From an uncultured Clostridia bacterium (lineage in GTDB: Bacteria > Bacillota > Clostridia > Christensenellales > Borkfalkiaceae): a DNA stretch of 64,000 bases. The translations under genes and the position numbers were made by a program. The stretch is from contig CANQOT010000008.1 in NCBI GenBank assembly GCA_947625555.1, forward strand, positions 1 to 64,000. Direction: 5' to 3'. Positions within the stretch are counted from its first letter, which is position 1. Every line of letters starts with the position of its first letter. The notes beneath the pieces were generated by a model that saw only the letters and a list, made by a program, of their open reading frames with translations, had not been told where the DNA came from and did no database searches. This document shows, in pieces, positions 48,905-57,942 of this stretch.

Positions 48905-49972
48905 ATGCGGCAAAACGCGATTTCCCTACCGAAGAAAAGGCCCATGGACGGGCAGGCGGGGGAGTTGCGATTTGGCACAGCCTCCGACGCGATCGAGGCA
49001 TACCATGTCCGCACTGCGGGCAAAGTTTTGCTCATTTCGGACGGGGAGGACCTCGCCCTTCTCGCACCCTTTTCGACCTCTCCGCGGGCGCTCTCCGTCG
49101 TCCTCACGGACGGCGACGCCCTTCCGCTCTTCACCATGCCCGACGGCGTGGGCGGCGTGATCGCCGCGGGCGGACGGGACGTTTTATGCGCCGCGCGCCT
49201 CTTTGCCCAAGTGCATCGGCTTCGGCCCCTCCTCCTTCCCTCCGACGGGGCGCTCGACGGGGCTTGCGAGCCGCACGGGCGGGTCACGGTGGACGGGGAG
49301 GAGCAAGATTTTCCGCTCGCTTCGGGCGAGATCGTCTGCGACCTTGCAAGGATGGGGCGCAGTCTTGCGCGGGCATATGCGCGGCTGCTCCTCGTGCGGC
49401 TTTCGGCGTTCGAGGCAAAAGTCCTCTCGCGGTTCGGGCTCGCCGCCTATCCCAACCTTTGGGAGGAGGCCGTTTTGGCCGCGGCGGGCGCAGGGGACGG
49501 GGAGAGCGTCGTCCGCGCCAATGCGAAGCTCCGCTTGTTAGGAGCGCGGGGGCTCCCGCGCGGCGAGGGGGAAACGCTCGCGGCGATGTATCCCTTGGAC
49601 GGGGAGATCGCAGCCTACCGCGCGCTCTGCGCGCTCTATAAGACATTTTTCGAGCTCGGGAAGCCGCGGAAATACTTCTGCCCCGACTATCTCGCCCGCG
49701 CTCAAACGGCGGGGATCTCCTATGCGAGCCTCCGTATCCCGACGAAGGAGGAATACGCCGCCCGCGCGGCCGCACTCGAACGCATGCGCAAGACCTGCCT
49801 CGACGAGCTCACCTCCATCATGCGCGGAGACAGGACGCATATGCGCAATTTCCGCGCCCTGTGCGGGGATCCGCCCGCGCGCATTCCTTCGGCGCAACTG
49901 AAAAAATTGCCCGAAATGTGCCCCGTCGGCCTCACCGCCGTCATTCGCGATTTCGGGCTCATGGAGTTTTAG
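48905..49972 (+). CDS. Hypothetical protein paired with HAD phosphatase
   Basis: Long ORF with RBS, stop immediately upstream of the next ATG; family not recognised. Confidence 0.75.
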   Translation: MRQNAISLPKKRPMDGQAGELRFGTASDAIEAYHVRTAGKVLLISDGEDLALLAPFSTSPRALSVVLTDGDALPLFTMPDGVGGVIAAGGRDVLCAARLFAQVHRLRPLLLPSDGALDGACEPHGRVTVDGEEQDFPLASGEIVCDLARMGRSLARAYARLLLVRLSAFEAKVLSRFGLAAYPNLWEEAVLAAAGAGDGESVVRANAKLRLLGARGLPRGEGETLAAMYPLDGEIAAYRALCALYKTFFELGKPRKYFCPDYLARAQTAGISYASLRIPTKEEYAARAAALERMRKTCLDELTSIMRGDRTHMRNFRALCGDPPARIPSAQLKKLPEMCPVGLTAVIRDFGLMEF

Positions 49973-50755
49973 ATGACGAAAGAGGAAGTGCTCCAAACTA
50001 CCGCGCTCTTTTTGCTCGACCTCGACGGCACGGTCTATATCGAGGATAACCCCATCGGCAGGATGAAGGAGACGCTCGCCCGCCTCCGCGCGATGGGAAA
50101 ACGCCTCGTCTTTCTCACGAACAATTCCTCGAAGGCGGAGTGGGAGTACCGCGAAAAGCTCGCCCGTATCGGGCTTCTGGAAGGCGCAGACGGGGTCTAT
50201 ACCTCGGGCATGGCAGCCGCGGAATACCTCAAAGAGCATTTTGCGGGCCGCCGCGTCTTTCTCGTCGCAACGCGGGCTGTGCGGGAGGAATTTGCGCGTG
50301 CGGGCATCGCTCTCGATGACGCGGACCCCGAGGTCTGTCTGCTCGCATACGATACGGAGCTCACCTTCGCCACGATCAAGAAGCTCGACGGATTTCTCCG
50401 CAGGGGGCTTCCCTTCCTTGCGACCCACCCCGACGACGTCTGTCCGACGGCCGACGGGTCGATGCCCGACGTCGGATCCTTTCTCGCGATGTTCGAACGG
50501 TCCTCCCGCCGCACGCCCGATTTGATCGTCGGCAAGCCCTATACGGCGATGGGTGACGCGCTTACGGCGCGATTTTGCGTGCCGCATGCGCAGGTGTGCA
50601 TGGTCGGCGACAGGCTCTACACCGATATCCGCTTCGCGGCCAACAACGGCTTTTCGAGCATCCTCGTCCTATCGGGCGAGACGACGCGGGCGATGTTGGA
50701 CGCCTCCTCGGAGCGGCCCGACCTCGTGCTCCCTTCGCTCAACGATCTTGTTTGA
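49973..50755 (+). CDS. NagD-like HAD-IIA phosphatase
   Basis: FLLDLDGTVYIEDNPI; FLTNNSSKAEWEY; VGKPYTAMGDAL; MVGDRLYTDIRFAANNGF. Confidence 0.9.
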   Translation: MTKEEVLQTTALFLLDLDGTVYIEDNPIGRMKETLARLRAMGKRLVFLTNNSSKAEWEYREKLARIGLLEGADGVYTSGMAAAEYLKEHFAGRRVFLVATRAVREEFARAGIALDDADPEVCLLAYDTELTFATIKKLDGFLRRGLPFLATHPDDVCPTADGSMPDVGSFLAMFERSSRRTPDLIVGKPYTAMGDALTARFCVPHAQVCMVGDRLYTDIRFAANNGFSSILVLSGETTRAMLDASSERPDLVLPSLNDLV

Positions 50756-50777
50756 GGGCTTTTCTTGCGGCGGCCGT

Positions 50778-50803
50778 GTTTATTCGCGCGCCGCACGCGG
50801 TAT
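50778..50803 (+). promoter_or_regulatory. Candidate SigB-type promoter
   Basis: GTTTAT-14 bp-CGGTAT vs consensus GTTTAA-N12-15-GGGTAT (two mismatches in twelve). Confidence 0.5.
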
Positions 50804-50837
50804 ATAGTTATAGATAAGGTAACAGTGAGGTAGCCAT

Positions 50838-51146
50838 ATGCAGGAACTTACCCTTCTTTCCCGCACGCCCGAGCTCATCTTCGGGCTTTCGGGCGAGATC
50901 GACTCGCAGAACGCCGACGAATTTTATACCGAGGTCATCGAGGCGTACGAAAACGCCCCCGCCGATCTCATCTTCGACTGCGCCAAACTTGCATTTATCG
51001 ATTCGACGACGCTCGGGACCTTCGTCAAGATCCTCAAAAAATTGCAGGCTGACGGCCGCCGCATGAAGATCAGGAACCTCCAACCGAGGCTCAAAAAGCT
51101 CTTCGTCATCTGCGCGCTCGATACCATTATGGAGATAGAGGGATGA
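50838..51146 (+). CDS. STAS-domain anti-sigma factor antagonist (RsbV/SpoIIAA-like)
   Basis: LTLLSRTPELIFGLSGEIDSQNADEF...LIFDCAKLAFIDSTTLGTFVKI. Confidence 0.9.
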   Translation: MQELTLLSRTPELIFGLSGEIDSQNADEFYTEVIEAYENAPADLIFDCAKLAFIDSTTLGTFVKILKKLQADGRRMKIRNLQPRLKKLFVICALDTIMEIEG

Positions 51147-51505
51147 AAGGGCTTCTTTCGATGCGAATCCCTCTGGGGAGCGAACTTATGACGACGGTGC
51201 GGCTCACGACGGGCGGCGTCTGCGCCCTCAAAGGGCTGGATATCGATGCGAGCGAGGATTGCAAGGTGTGCGTGACGGAGAGCTTGCTGCTTTTGCGTCA
51301 TGCGGGATACGGAGAGGCCGCCGTCGATTTTTCCGACGACGACGGGCTCATGGTCGCGATCGAAGGCGCGGGGCGGCGCAAAAAGGCATCTCCCGCACCC
51401 GAGGACGAGATCTCGGCGGCACTTTTGGAAGCGCTCGCGGAGAGCGTTCGCATGGAGAAGAAGGAGGGCGCGATTTTTTCCGTCTCCTTCCGCTTTGCCC
51501 TGTGA
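51143..51505 (+). CDS. RsbW/SpoIIAB-like anti-sigma protein with degenerate N-box
   Basis: ATG overlaps upstream stop; MRIPLGSELMTTVRLTTGGVCALKGLDIDASEDCKVCVTESLLLLRHAGY. Confidence 0.7.
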   Translation: MKGLLSMRIPLGSELMTTVRLTTGGVCALKGLDIDASEDCKVCVTESLLLLRHAGYGEAAVDFSDDDGLMVAIEGAGRRKKASPAPEDEISAALLEALAESVRMEKKEGAIFSVSFRFAL

Positions 51506-52230
51506 TGGAAGAGCGGGAACTCTTTGAACGGTACAAGCAAACGGGCGATGTCGCCCTGCGCAATCAAATCGTCGAGAAGTACCTGTATATCGCCGCGGTG
51601 ATCGCGAAGAAGTTCGTGGGGCGCGGCGTCGAGTACGACGACCTGTATCAGGTCGCCGCGCTTGCGCTTATCAAAGGGGTGGACCGCTACGACGTAGATA
51701 AGGGCATCAAATTTTCCACCTTCATCACTCCCACCGTGACGGGGGAGATCAAGAACTATTTCCGCGACAGATCCCGCCTTGTGCACCTGCCTCGCAAGGT
51801 CGCGGAGCTTCGCACGGCCATCAAGAAGGCGACCGAGGAGCTCACGCGCGAGACGGGGCGCACGCCCACCGCAAGGGAACTCGCGGCGCGGCTCCACGTC
51901 TCGGAGGAAGAGATCGTCCAAAGCGCCGAGGCGGGCACGACCGTCTCTCTCGACCGCCCGATGGAGGAGGGGGAGGGGAGTTTTTACGACGTTCTCGCCA
52001 CGGGTGCGGAGAGCGATTTCGAGAAATTCGAAAACCGCGATGCGATGCGCGATGCGCTATCCACGCTCTCGGAGGCGGAACGGACGCTCGTCCGCCTGCG
52101 CTTCGGCGAGGAGCTCTCGCAGGTCGAGACGGCCAAGCGCATGAACGTCTCGCAGATGTACATTTCCCGTCTCGAACGCAAGGTCCTGCTCAAACTCAAA
52201 GAGACGATGCAGGGGGGGACGGCGCAATGA
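51505..52230 (+). CDS. SigB/SigF-family sigma factor
   Basis: YDDLYQVAALALIKGVDRYDVDKGIKFSTFITPTVTGEIKNYFRDRSRLVHLPRKVAEL; region 4 LRFGEELSQVETAKRMNVSQMYISRLERKVLLKL. Confidence 0.93.
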   Translation: MEERELFERYKQTGDVALRNQIVEKYLYIAAVIAKKFVGRGVEYDDLYQVAALALIKGVDRYDVDKGIKFSTFITPTVTGEIKNYFRDRSRLVHLPRKVAELRTAIKKATEELTRETGRTPTARELAARLHVSEEEIVQSAEAGTTVSLDRPMEEGEGSFYDVLATGAESDFEKFENRDAMRDALSTLSEAERTLVRLRFGEELSQVETAKRMNVSQMYISRLERKVLLKLKETMQGGTAQ

Positions 52231-52586
52231 AGATCTCAGACCATGCAACGCTCAAAGCGGAAGTCGCCCGCATGTGCGCGGCGCTCGGGGAGATGGGCGT
52301 GCCCGAAAATGCAGTCTTTTCGAGCAGGGTCGTGGCGCACGAGCTGCTCACCAACGCCTTGCAGTACGGCGGCGGGGTGGCGCAGTTCTCCTTCCGCATG
52401 ACGGGCGACGAGATCGCGATCTCCGTCCGTGCGGAACGCGCGTTCGAGCCGCCCAAGACGATCGCGCGGGCCGACCTCTATGCCGAACGCGGCAGGGGGC
52501 TCTACCTCGTCGACGCCCTCTCAAAGCGGCGCGAATATACGAGGGAGGAGGGCGTGTGCGCCTTCATCCCGATCATGGTCCGATAA
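52227..52586 (+). CDS. HATPase_c_2-type ATP-binding protein (RsbW/RsbT-like)
   Basis: N-box HELLTNALQYGGG; GRGLYLVDAL; ATG overlaps sigma stop. Confidence 0.85.
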   Translation: MKISDHATLKAEVARMCAALGEMGVPENAVFSSRVVAHELLTNALQYGGGVAQFSFRMTGDEIAISVRAERAFEPPKTIARADLYAERGRGLYLVDALSKRREYTREEGVCAFIPIMVR

Positions 52587-52662
52587 CAAAAAATATGGGT
52601 GCCCTGCCGAGCAGCAAGGCGCCTTTTTCGTACCCCTGCCTGAATTGGGGGCGAAAAGGTAC

Positions 52663-52696
52663 AAAAAAACAGGAGCCGCAGGGCTCCTGTTTTTTT
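52663..52696. terminator. Bidirectional terminator between convergent genes
   Basis: AAAAAAACAGGAGCC-GCA-GGGCTCCTGTTTTTTT. Confidence 0.88.
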
Positions 52697-52705
52697 ATGT
52701 GCGAT

Positions 52706-54604
52706 TTAGCCGTTGATGTACTTGAACACTTTGCCGAGGACGGCCGAGGAGATGTAGGGACGGAACTTGCCGAGGTAGACGAAGAACGTCTTGAAGAAGG
52801 TCGTATTGTCGCCGCCGATCTTGTAGGTGGGAAGGCCGAAGTCGCCCTTCTTCTTGCCGATGAACAGATCGCCGAACTCATCCTTTTCCGCAGTCGTGAG
52901 GCTGTTGAAGAAGGGATCGTAGACGTAGTTCGCGTTGCTTTCTTCCGTCGGTTCCGCAGGCGTCTCCGCTACGGGCGTTTCCGCAGGGGTAGCGACGGGT
53001 GCGGGAAGTGCTTCGGTTTCGGCCGCGGGCGTCTCCGCAGGCGTCTCCGTCGCGTTGCCCCTGACGAGTTCGAGCATCCTGCGCTCGAAGTCGCTCATCT
53101 CGGATTCAGCCGCAGGATCCGTCTCGGCGCTTTCTGCGGAGGTCCTTTCCACGGTGGGCTGGGACTGGCGGACGACCGTGTGCACGGGTTGCACGACGGG
53201 TTGGGTGACGGGCTGGATCACGGGCTGCAAAACGGGCTGAGGCACAGGCACGGCAACGGGTACGGGCACGGGAACATGCTGTACGATGGGCTGCTGGTAG
53301 TAAGGGTAGGGTTGCTGCTGCGCCTGAGGCACCTGGAAGAGCACCATGTTGGGCGAAGCGGGCTGCTGGGGCTGCTGAGGAGGATAGACCACCGTCTGCT
53401 GGGGCGCGCCGGCGGGAGCGGGCGCGGTAGCAGGAGCTGCCGTATAGGGAGCCGCATAGGGAGCGGGCGCGGGAGCCGCCGCGGGCGCATTGTTGATGTT
53501 GGTGACATAGGTGGGCGCGAAGTTGTTCTTCTGGGCGAAGGCCTCGCGTTCCGCTTTCTCCTGCTGTTCCTTCTCTTCGAAGAGGGCATCCTCGCGCTCT
53601 CTGCGCGCCTTGTTCCTGAGACGGATCGCAACGACGAGGAATACGATGAAGCCGATGAGAAGGGAGGCGAGAAGAAGGATGTTGGCGATGAGCCAGCCCA
53701 AGTTGACGCCCTTGGTGCCCTTGACGGTGCCGGCGAATACGAAGGAGAAGTCGCGGTATTGGATGAAGGCGACGACATAGAAGGCAACGGCGCCGAGGAA
53801 CAGGACGCCGAAGCGGATGGCGTCGAACGTGTAGCCGCGCTTGCCGGCAAAGCGGCAAACGGAGATAATCACATTGATGAGAAGGAGGTAGTAGAGTATA
53901 AAGCCGATGATCGTGTAGGTCTTATCGCCGAACTTGGTCACGCCTTGAAGCGCAATGCGGGAACTCTCCGACATGAGCGAACCGGGATAGGTCATCGCAA
54001 AGAATGCAACGATCGAGAAGAGGAACACGAAGATAGCGCCCGCGCCGTGGCCCTTATTGACGGCGCAACCCGCGATCGCAAGGATGATGACGCAGAGCGC
54101 CGCAACGAGGCAGATCGCGAGGTCGAACGTTTTGAGGCCGAGCGTGCCGGAGGTCATACCGATCGTGGAGGTCACCATGGCGAAGAGGACATAGGTGACG
54201 GTGACGAGGACGGCGCTCGTGAAGGCGCAGGCCTTGGCCGACTTCTTCGTGCAGAGCGCGACAATGAAGCACACGAGGGAGACGATCACGGCAATGACGA
54301 GCAGGAAGGCAAGGACGAGTTCGAGATATTGCCAGATACCCGTCAGTGTGCCCGAGTTGCCCTTAAAGAGGTTCTCAAAGACCACCCAGATGAAGCCGAA
54401 GAGCGTGCCCTGCAAGATCTTGGGCGTAGAGAGCCAGTCCAAGACGCCGAGCTTGCTCGTAAAATACGTGCTGGAAGCCCTCGAAAGCAGACCGATGAAG
54501 AGGCCGCCCGCAGCGAGCAGGAAGAAGATGATCCCGAGCGCGCGATAACCGCCTACGCGGGGCTGTTCTTCTTCGAGGTCCTCGTTTTCCAAGTTGTATT
54601 CCAT
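52706..54604 (-). CDS. Multi-TM membrane protein with long Pro/Gln/Val-rich linker and conserved-looking C-terminal domain
   Basis: Several TM helices; linker PAPAPYAAPYTAAPATAPAPAGAPQQTVVYPPQQPQQ...VPVPVPVAVPVPQPVLQPVIQP; tail EKDEFGDLFIGKKKGDFGLPTYKIGGDNTTFFKTFFVYLGKFR. Confidence 0.85.
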   Translation of the reverse strand: MEYNLENEDLEEEQPRVGGYRALGIIFFLLAAGGLFIGLLSRASSTYFTSKLGVLDWLSTPKILQGTLFGFIWVVFENLFKGNSGTLTGIWQYLELVLAFLLVIAVIVSLVCFIVALCTKKSAKACAFTSAVLVTVTYVLFAMVTSTIGMTSGTLGLKTFDLAICLVAALCVIILAIAGCAVNKGHGAGAIFVFLFSIVAFFAMTYPGSLMSESSRIALQGVTKFGDKTYTIIGFILYYLLLINVIISVCRFAGKRGYTFDAIRFGVLFLGAVAFYVVAFIQYRDFSFVFAGTVKGTKGVNLGWLIANILLLASLLIGFIVFLVVAIRLRNKARREREDALFEEKEQQEKAEREAFAQKNNFAPTYVTNINNAPAAAPAPAPYAAPYTAAPATAPAPAGAPQQTVVYPPQQPQQPASPNMVLFQVPQAQQQPYPYYQQPIVQHVPVPVPVAVPVPQPVLQPVIQPVTQPVVQPVHTVVRQSQPTVERTSAESAETDPAAESEMSDFERRMLELVRGNATETPAETPAAETEALPAPVATPAETPVAETPAEPTEESNANYVYDPFFNSLTTAEKDEFGDLFIGKKKGDFGLPTYKIGGDNTTFFKTFFVYLGKFRPYISSAVLGKVFKYING

Positions 54605-54651
54605 AAGATACCTCCGACGCTTTCTTTTGCGAAAGCCTTTATTTCTGCATT

Positions 54652-54680
54652 ATTATATCATGAAAGGATACAGGTGTCAA
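54652..54680 (-). promoter_or_regulatory. SigA-type promoter for the multi-TM protein
   Basis: Minus strand TTGACA-17 bp-TATAAT. Confidence 0.85.
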
Positions 54681-54794
54681 CACGCAATGCGAAAAAAATA
54701 CCGCGCAAAATGAAAAAAACGTAATATTTTTTGTGGCGCGCGCGCACCGCCCGTGCCGAAAATGGTAAAATCAGACAAAATGCGGGCGATAAGG

Positions 54795-54823
54795 TTGAAA
54801 ATCACGTCGCAGCGTGGTATAAT
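54795..54823 (+). promoter_or_regulatory. SigA-type promoter for the S41 peptidase
   Basis: TTGAAA-17 bp-TATAAT. Confidence 0.8.
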
Positions 54824-54863
54824 TTGGGATATGCGGGGGTACTCTCCCGCAAAGGAGGCCGTT

Positions 54864-56195
54864 ATGGCAAAGCAGAACACACCCCGCGGGGAAGAGGCGG
54901 AGGGGGGAGCGAACAGCGCAAAGAAGCGCAAGGTATGGCTCTTCGCCCTCGGCGCGACCGTCCTCGCCGCACTCTTTTTCGTGATCGGATGGTTTTCGAG
55001 ATGGTTCGCCCTCGGCGAGAGGACGCGCGGGCTCTTGTGGGCGGTGGAGACGGCGCAGGATCGCTACTACCGCGACGTCTCCGAGGAGGAACTCTTCGAT
55101 GCGTTTTACGACGGATTCACGACCGCTCTCGACCGCTATTCGCAATATTTCCCCAAGGCCGACTATCAGACGGAGCTCGACCGCACCGCGGGGAAGAGCT
55201 CGGGCTACGGATTCACCATCTGGACGAGCGGCGGCCACGCGCAGTTCTATGCCGTCGCGGGCAATTCTCCCGCCGAGCGGGCGGGTCTGCGCAGGGGCAT
55301 GTACATCTTGGGATACGGCGAGAGCGAGGAGAGCGTCGTCGCGGGCACGCGCGATGAGATCACGGCCTTCCTCGACGAGACGGAGGGCCCCGCCGTTCTC
55401 CGCTGCGGGTATCTTGCGGACGGTTCGGACGCCCAAAATTACACCGTTTCGCCCGCCGCTTTTCAGACTTCTTACTGCCTGTATCGCGACATGGGTGGGT
55501 CGTATCGCTTCGACCCCAACGATTTAGACACCCTCTTCGACCTCGGCGAGCCCCTCGAGGGAGCGGACGGGGATACGGCCTACATCCGCCTCGAAAAGTT
55601 CTATGGGAAGGCGGCGGCAGAGTTCGAGGCCTGCCTTTCGCTCATGAAGGAGCGGGGGCGCAAGCACCTCATCATCGACCTCCGCGGCAACGGCGGCGGG
55701 TATCTTTCGGTGTTCTGCGACATCGCCTCCCACCTTTTGAAGGAGGCAGAGGGGAGCCGTCCCGTCGTCGCGACGGCAAAGTACCGCGACGGTTCGGTGG
55801 ATAGCTACCACGCGCCCGGGAACGACTATCGTAACTATTTTGGGGAGGATTCCGAGATCTATATCCTCGCGGATGAGGACACGGCCTCCGCGTCCGAATG
55901 CCTCATCGGCGCCCTCGTCTCCTACGGCACCCTTCCCTACGACCGTATCTACCTGCGGGGAAGCAACGACTCGGCGAGGACGTACGGCAAGGGCATCATG
56001 CAGTCGACGTACACCGATATCTCGGGGAATGCCCTCAAACTCACCGTTGCCGAGATCTTTTGGCCCGACGGCACGACCATCCACGGCAGGGGCGTCACGC
56101 CGGCAGACGGCGCCGTCGCCGTCGAGGCGGAGCTTGTCCCCGCGGCGGGGTCGGATACGATGCTCTCCGCCCTTTTGGGCGCCCTCGCGCAATGA
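54864..56195 (+). CDS. S41-family C-terminal processing peptidase
   Basis: LIIDLRGNGGGYLSVFCDIASHLL; ADEDTASASECLIGAL (Ser); TYGKGIMQ (Lys); N-terminal TM. Confidence 0.92.
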   Translation: MAKQNTPRGEEAEGGANSAKKRKVWLFALGATVLAALFFVIGWFSRWFALGERTRGLLWAVETAQDRYYRDVSEEELFDAFYDGFTTALDRYSQYFPKADYQTELDRTAGKSSGYGFTIWTSGGHAQFYAVAGNSPAERAGLRRGMYILGYGESEESVVAGTRDEITAFLDETEGPAVLRCGYLADGSDAQNYTVSPAAFQTSYCLYRDMGGSYRFDPNDLDTLFDLGEPLEGADGDTAYIRLEKFYGKAAAEFEACLSLMKERGRKHLIIDLRGNGGGYLSVFCDIASHLLKEAEGSRPVVATAKYRDGSVDSYHAPGNDYRNYFGEDSEIYILADEDTASASECLIGALVSYGTLPYDRIYLRGSNDSARTYGKGIMQSTYTDISGNALKLTVAEIFWPDGTTIHGRGVTPADGAVAVEAELVPAAGSDTMLSALLGALAQ

Positions 56196-56198
56196 TCT

Positions 56199-56441
56199 TC
56201 AACCCAAACGGTTGAGATATTCTTCCAAGATCTTTTCCGCGCCGACCTCTTTAACGGGTCGGCGTTCTTCTTTTTCGGCGCATTTTTTCCCTTCCGTTTC
56301 GGACATGGGTGCGTCGTTTTTTGCGAGAAGGGCAATAAAATCGCGGTTCTCGCGGTAGAAGGCGAGGAAGGAGCGGAGCTTTTCGGAGAGGTTGGGGTCG
56401 CTGCTCGCGGAAAAGAGCACAAAGAGAAGAAGGATTTCCAT
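56199..56441 (-). CDS. Small hypothetical protein
   Basis: MEILLLFVLFSASSDPNLSEKLRSFLAFYRENRDFIALLAKND; divergent from 56506 ORF. Confidence 0.6.
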   Translation of the reverse strand: MEILLLFVLFSASSDPNLSEKLRSFLAFYRENRDFIALLAKNDAPMSETEGKKCAEKEERRPVKEVGAEKILEEYLNRLG

Positions 56442-56443
56442 AG

Positions 56444-56492
56444 CATCATGGTATGCGGCGAACAAAAGGCGCGTTCCCCGCATACCATGATG
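56444..56492. promoter_or_regulatory. Long perfect inverted repeat between divergent small genes
   Basis: CATCATGGTATGCGG (56444-56458)/CCGCATACCATGATG (56478-56492); stem extends with GAAC/GTTC after one mismatch. Confidence 0.85.
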
Positions 56493-56505
56493 ACGTGAGG
56501 TGAAT

Positions 56506-56778
56506 ATGAGCGATTTTGCAAGCTATACGCCCAAGGGCGGCAAAAAACAGGAAGAGCCCGTCGATGTGCAGAGCGTGCAGGAGGTGGTAGACGCCTTCCG
56601 CGGCAAGAGCGACCCCGAGATGCTCAAAGCGATCTTCGACCGCGCCGTCGAGGGGAAGCGGAACGGGACGCTCACAAACGACCAGATCGACGCGTTCTAC
56701 GCGCAACTTTCCCCCCTCTTGGACGGGTTGAGAAGGCGGAAACTCAAAAAGATCGTGGAAGATCTCAAAAAGCTCTAA
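56506..56778 (+). CDS. Small hypothetical protein
   Basis: MSDFASYTPKGGKKQEEPVDVQSVQEVVDAFRGKSDPEMLKAIFDRAVEGKRNGTLTNDQIDAFYAQLSPLL; upstream AGGTG. Confidence 0.7.
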   Translation: MSDFASYTPKGGKKQEEPVDVQSVQEVVDAFRGKSDPEMLKAIFDRAVEGKRNGTLTNDQIDAFYAQLSPLLDGLRRRKLKKIVEDLKKL

Positions 56779-57890
56779 ATTTTTTTGAGCGCCCCGACGA
56801 GCGCGTTGACCTCCCGCATGCTCTGGAAGGGGGAGAAGGACGCGCGCACGAGCCCGCCCGGGAAGGTCCCGAGCGCCTTGTGGGCGAGGGGCGCGCAGTG
56901 GAGCCCTCCGCGCACGGCGATATCGAAGCGGTCGGACAGGATGCCCGCGACCTCTTCTGAGGGGAGCATGTCGTGGGAGAAGGCCACGATCCCGCATCCG
57001 TTGGGCTTGGAATATGCCTTATAGCGCGGCATGGCGGAGAGCGCGGAGAGCAGGGCGGAAGTGAGGCGGACGAGGTTTTCCGCCCCCTCGCGCCTCTGCG
57101 CCTTCACCGTGAGGAGACCCTCGAAGAGGGAGGCGATCGCCGGGTAGGAGAGCGTGCCCGCTTCGAGGCGGTCGGGATAGAAGTCGGGCATATCGAGCCG
57201 AAAGCTCTCGCTGCCCGTTCCGCCGAAGAGGATGGGGTCGGGGTCGACGCGGTCGGAAAAGAGGAGGGCCGCTGCGCCCTGGATCGCGTGGAGCCCCTTG
57301 TGTCCGGCGAGGGCGAGGGCGTCGATCCCCGTCTTTTTCATATGGATGGGGAGATGCCCGCCCGCTTGCGCGCCGTCTGCAAATAAAAGGATGCGTTCGG
57401 GGATCGCCCTGCGGATGGCCGCAAGATCGGGCGCGTACCCCGTCACGTTGGAGGCGGCGGTCACGCAGCACACGCGGGTGTTTTCCCTGACGAGGGCGGC
57501 GACCGTATCGGGAGATATCGTCCCGTCCTCGCCGAGGGGAACGACGTCATATTCCACCCCCTGTGTCCTTTTCAGATGTTCGAGGGGGCGGAGAACGGAG
57601 TTGTGTTCGAGGCAGGTGCAGATGGCGTGGTCGCCCGGTTTGAGCGTCCCGAGGAGGGCGAGGTCAAGGGCCTCCGTGCAGGAGCGGGTAAAGACGGCGC
57701 GCTCGTATCCGTAGCCTCCGAACGTCTCGGAGAGAAGGTTGCGGCAAGCGAGGACGCGTTCGGCGAGCGCGAGCGAGAGTCTGTGCCCGCTGCGGCCCGG
57801 GTTCGCGCACACGCGCATGGCGGCAAGGACGGCGTTTTGCACGGAGGCAGGCTTAAAACCGCCCGTGGCGGCGTTGTCGAGATAGATCAT
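56775..57890 (-). CDS. Cysteine desulfurase-like class V aminotransferase
   Basis: MIYLDNAATGGFKPASVQNAV; TRSCTEALDLAL; EHNSVLRPL; LAGHKGLHAIQG; VRGGLHCAPLAH. Confidence 0.92.
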   Translation of the reverse strand: MIYLDNAATGGFKPASVQNAVLAAMRVCANPGRSGHRLSLALAERVLACRNLLSETFGGYGYERAVFTRSCTEALDLALLGTLKPGDHAICTCLEHNSVLRPLEHLKRTQGVEYDVVPLGEDGTISPDTVAALVRENTRVCCVTAASNVTGYAPDLAAIRRAIPERILLFADGAQAGGHLPIHMKKTGIDALALAGHKGLHAIQGAAALLFSDRVDPDPILFGGTGSESFRLDMPDFYPDRLEAGTLSYPAIASLFEGLLTVKAQRREGAENLVRLTSALLSALSAMPRYKAYSKPNGCGIVAFSHDMLPSEEVAGILSDRFDIAVRGGLHCAPLAHKALGTFPGGLVRASFSPFQSMREVNALVGALKKI

Positions 57891-57942
57891 ATTCTACTCC
57901 GGGATCGAGAATAATGTATTATACGCAGGAAGGGAAACAAAC

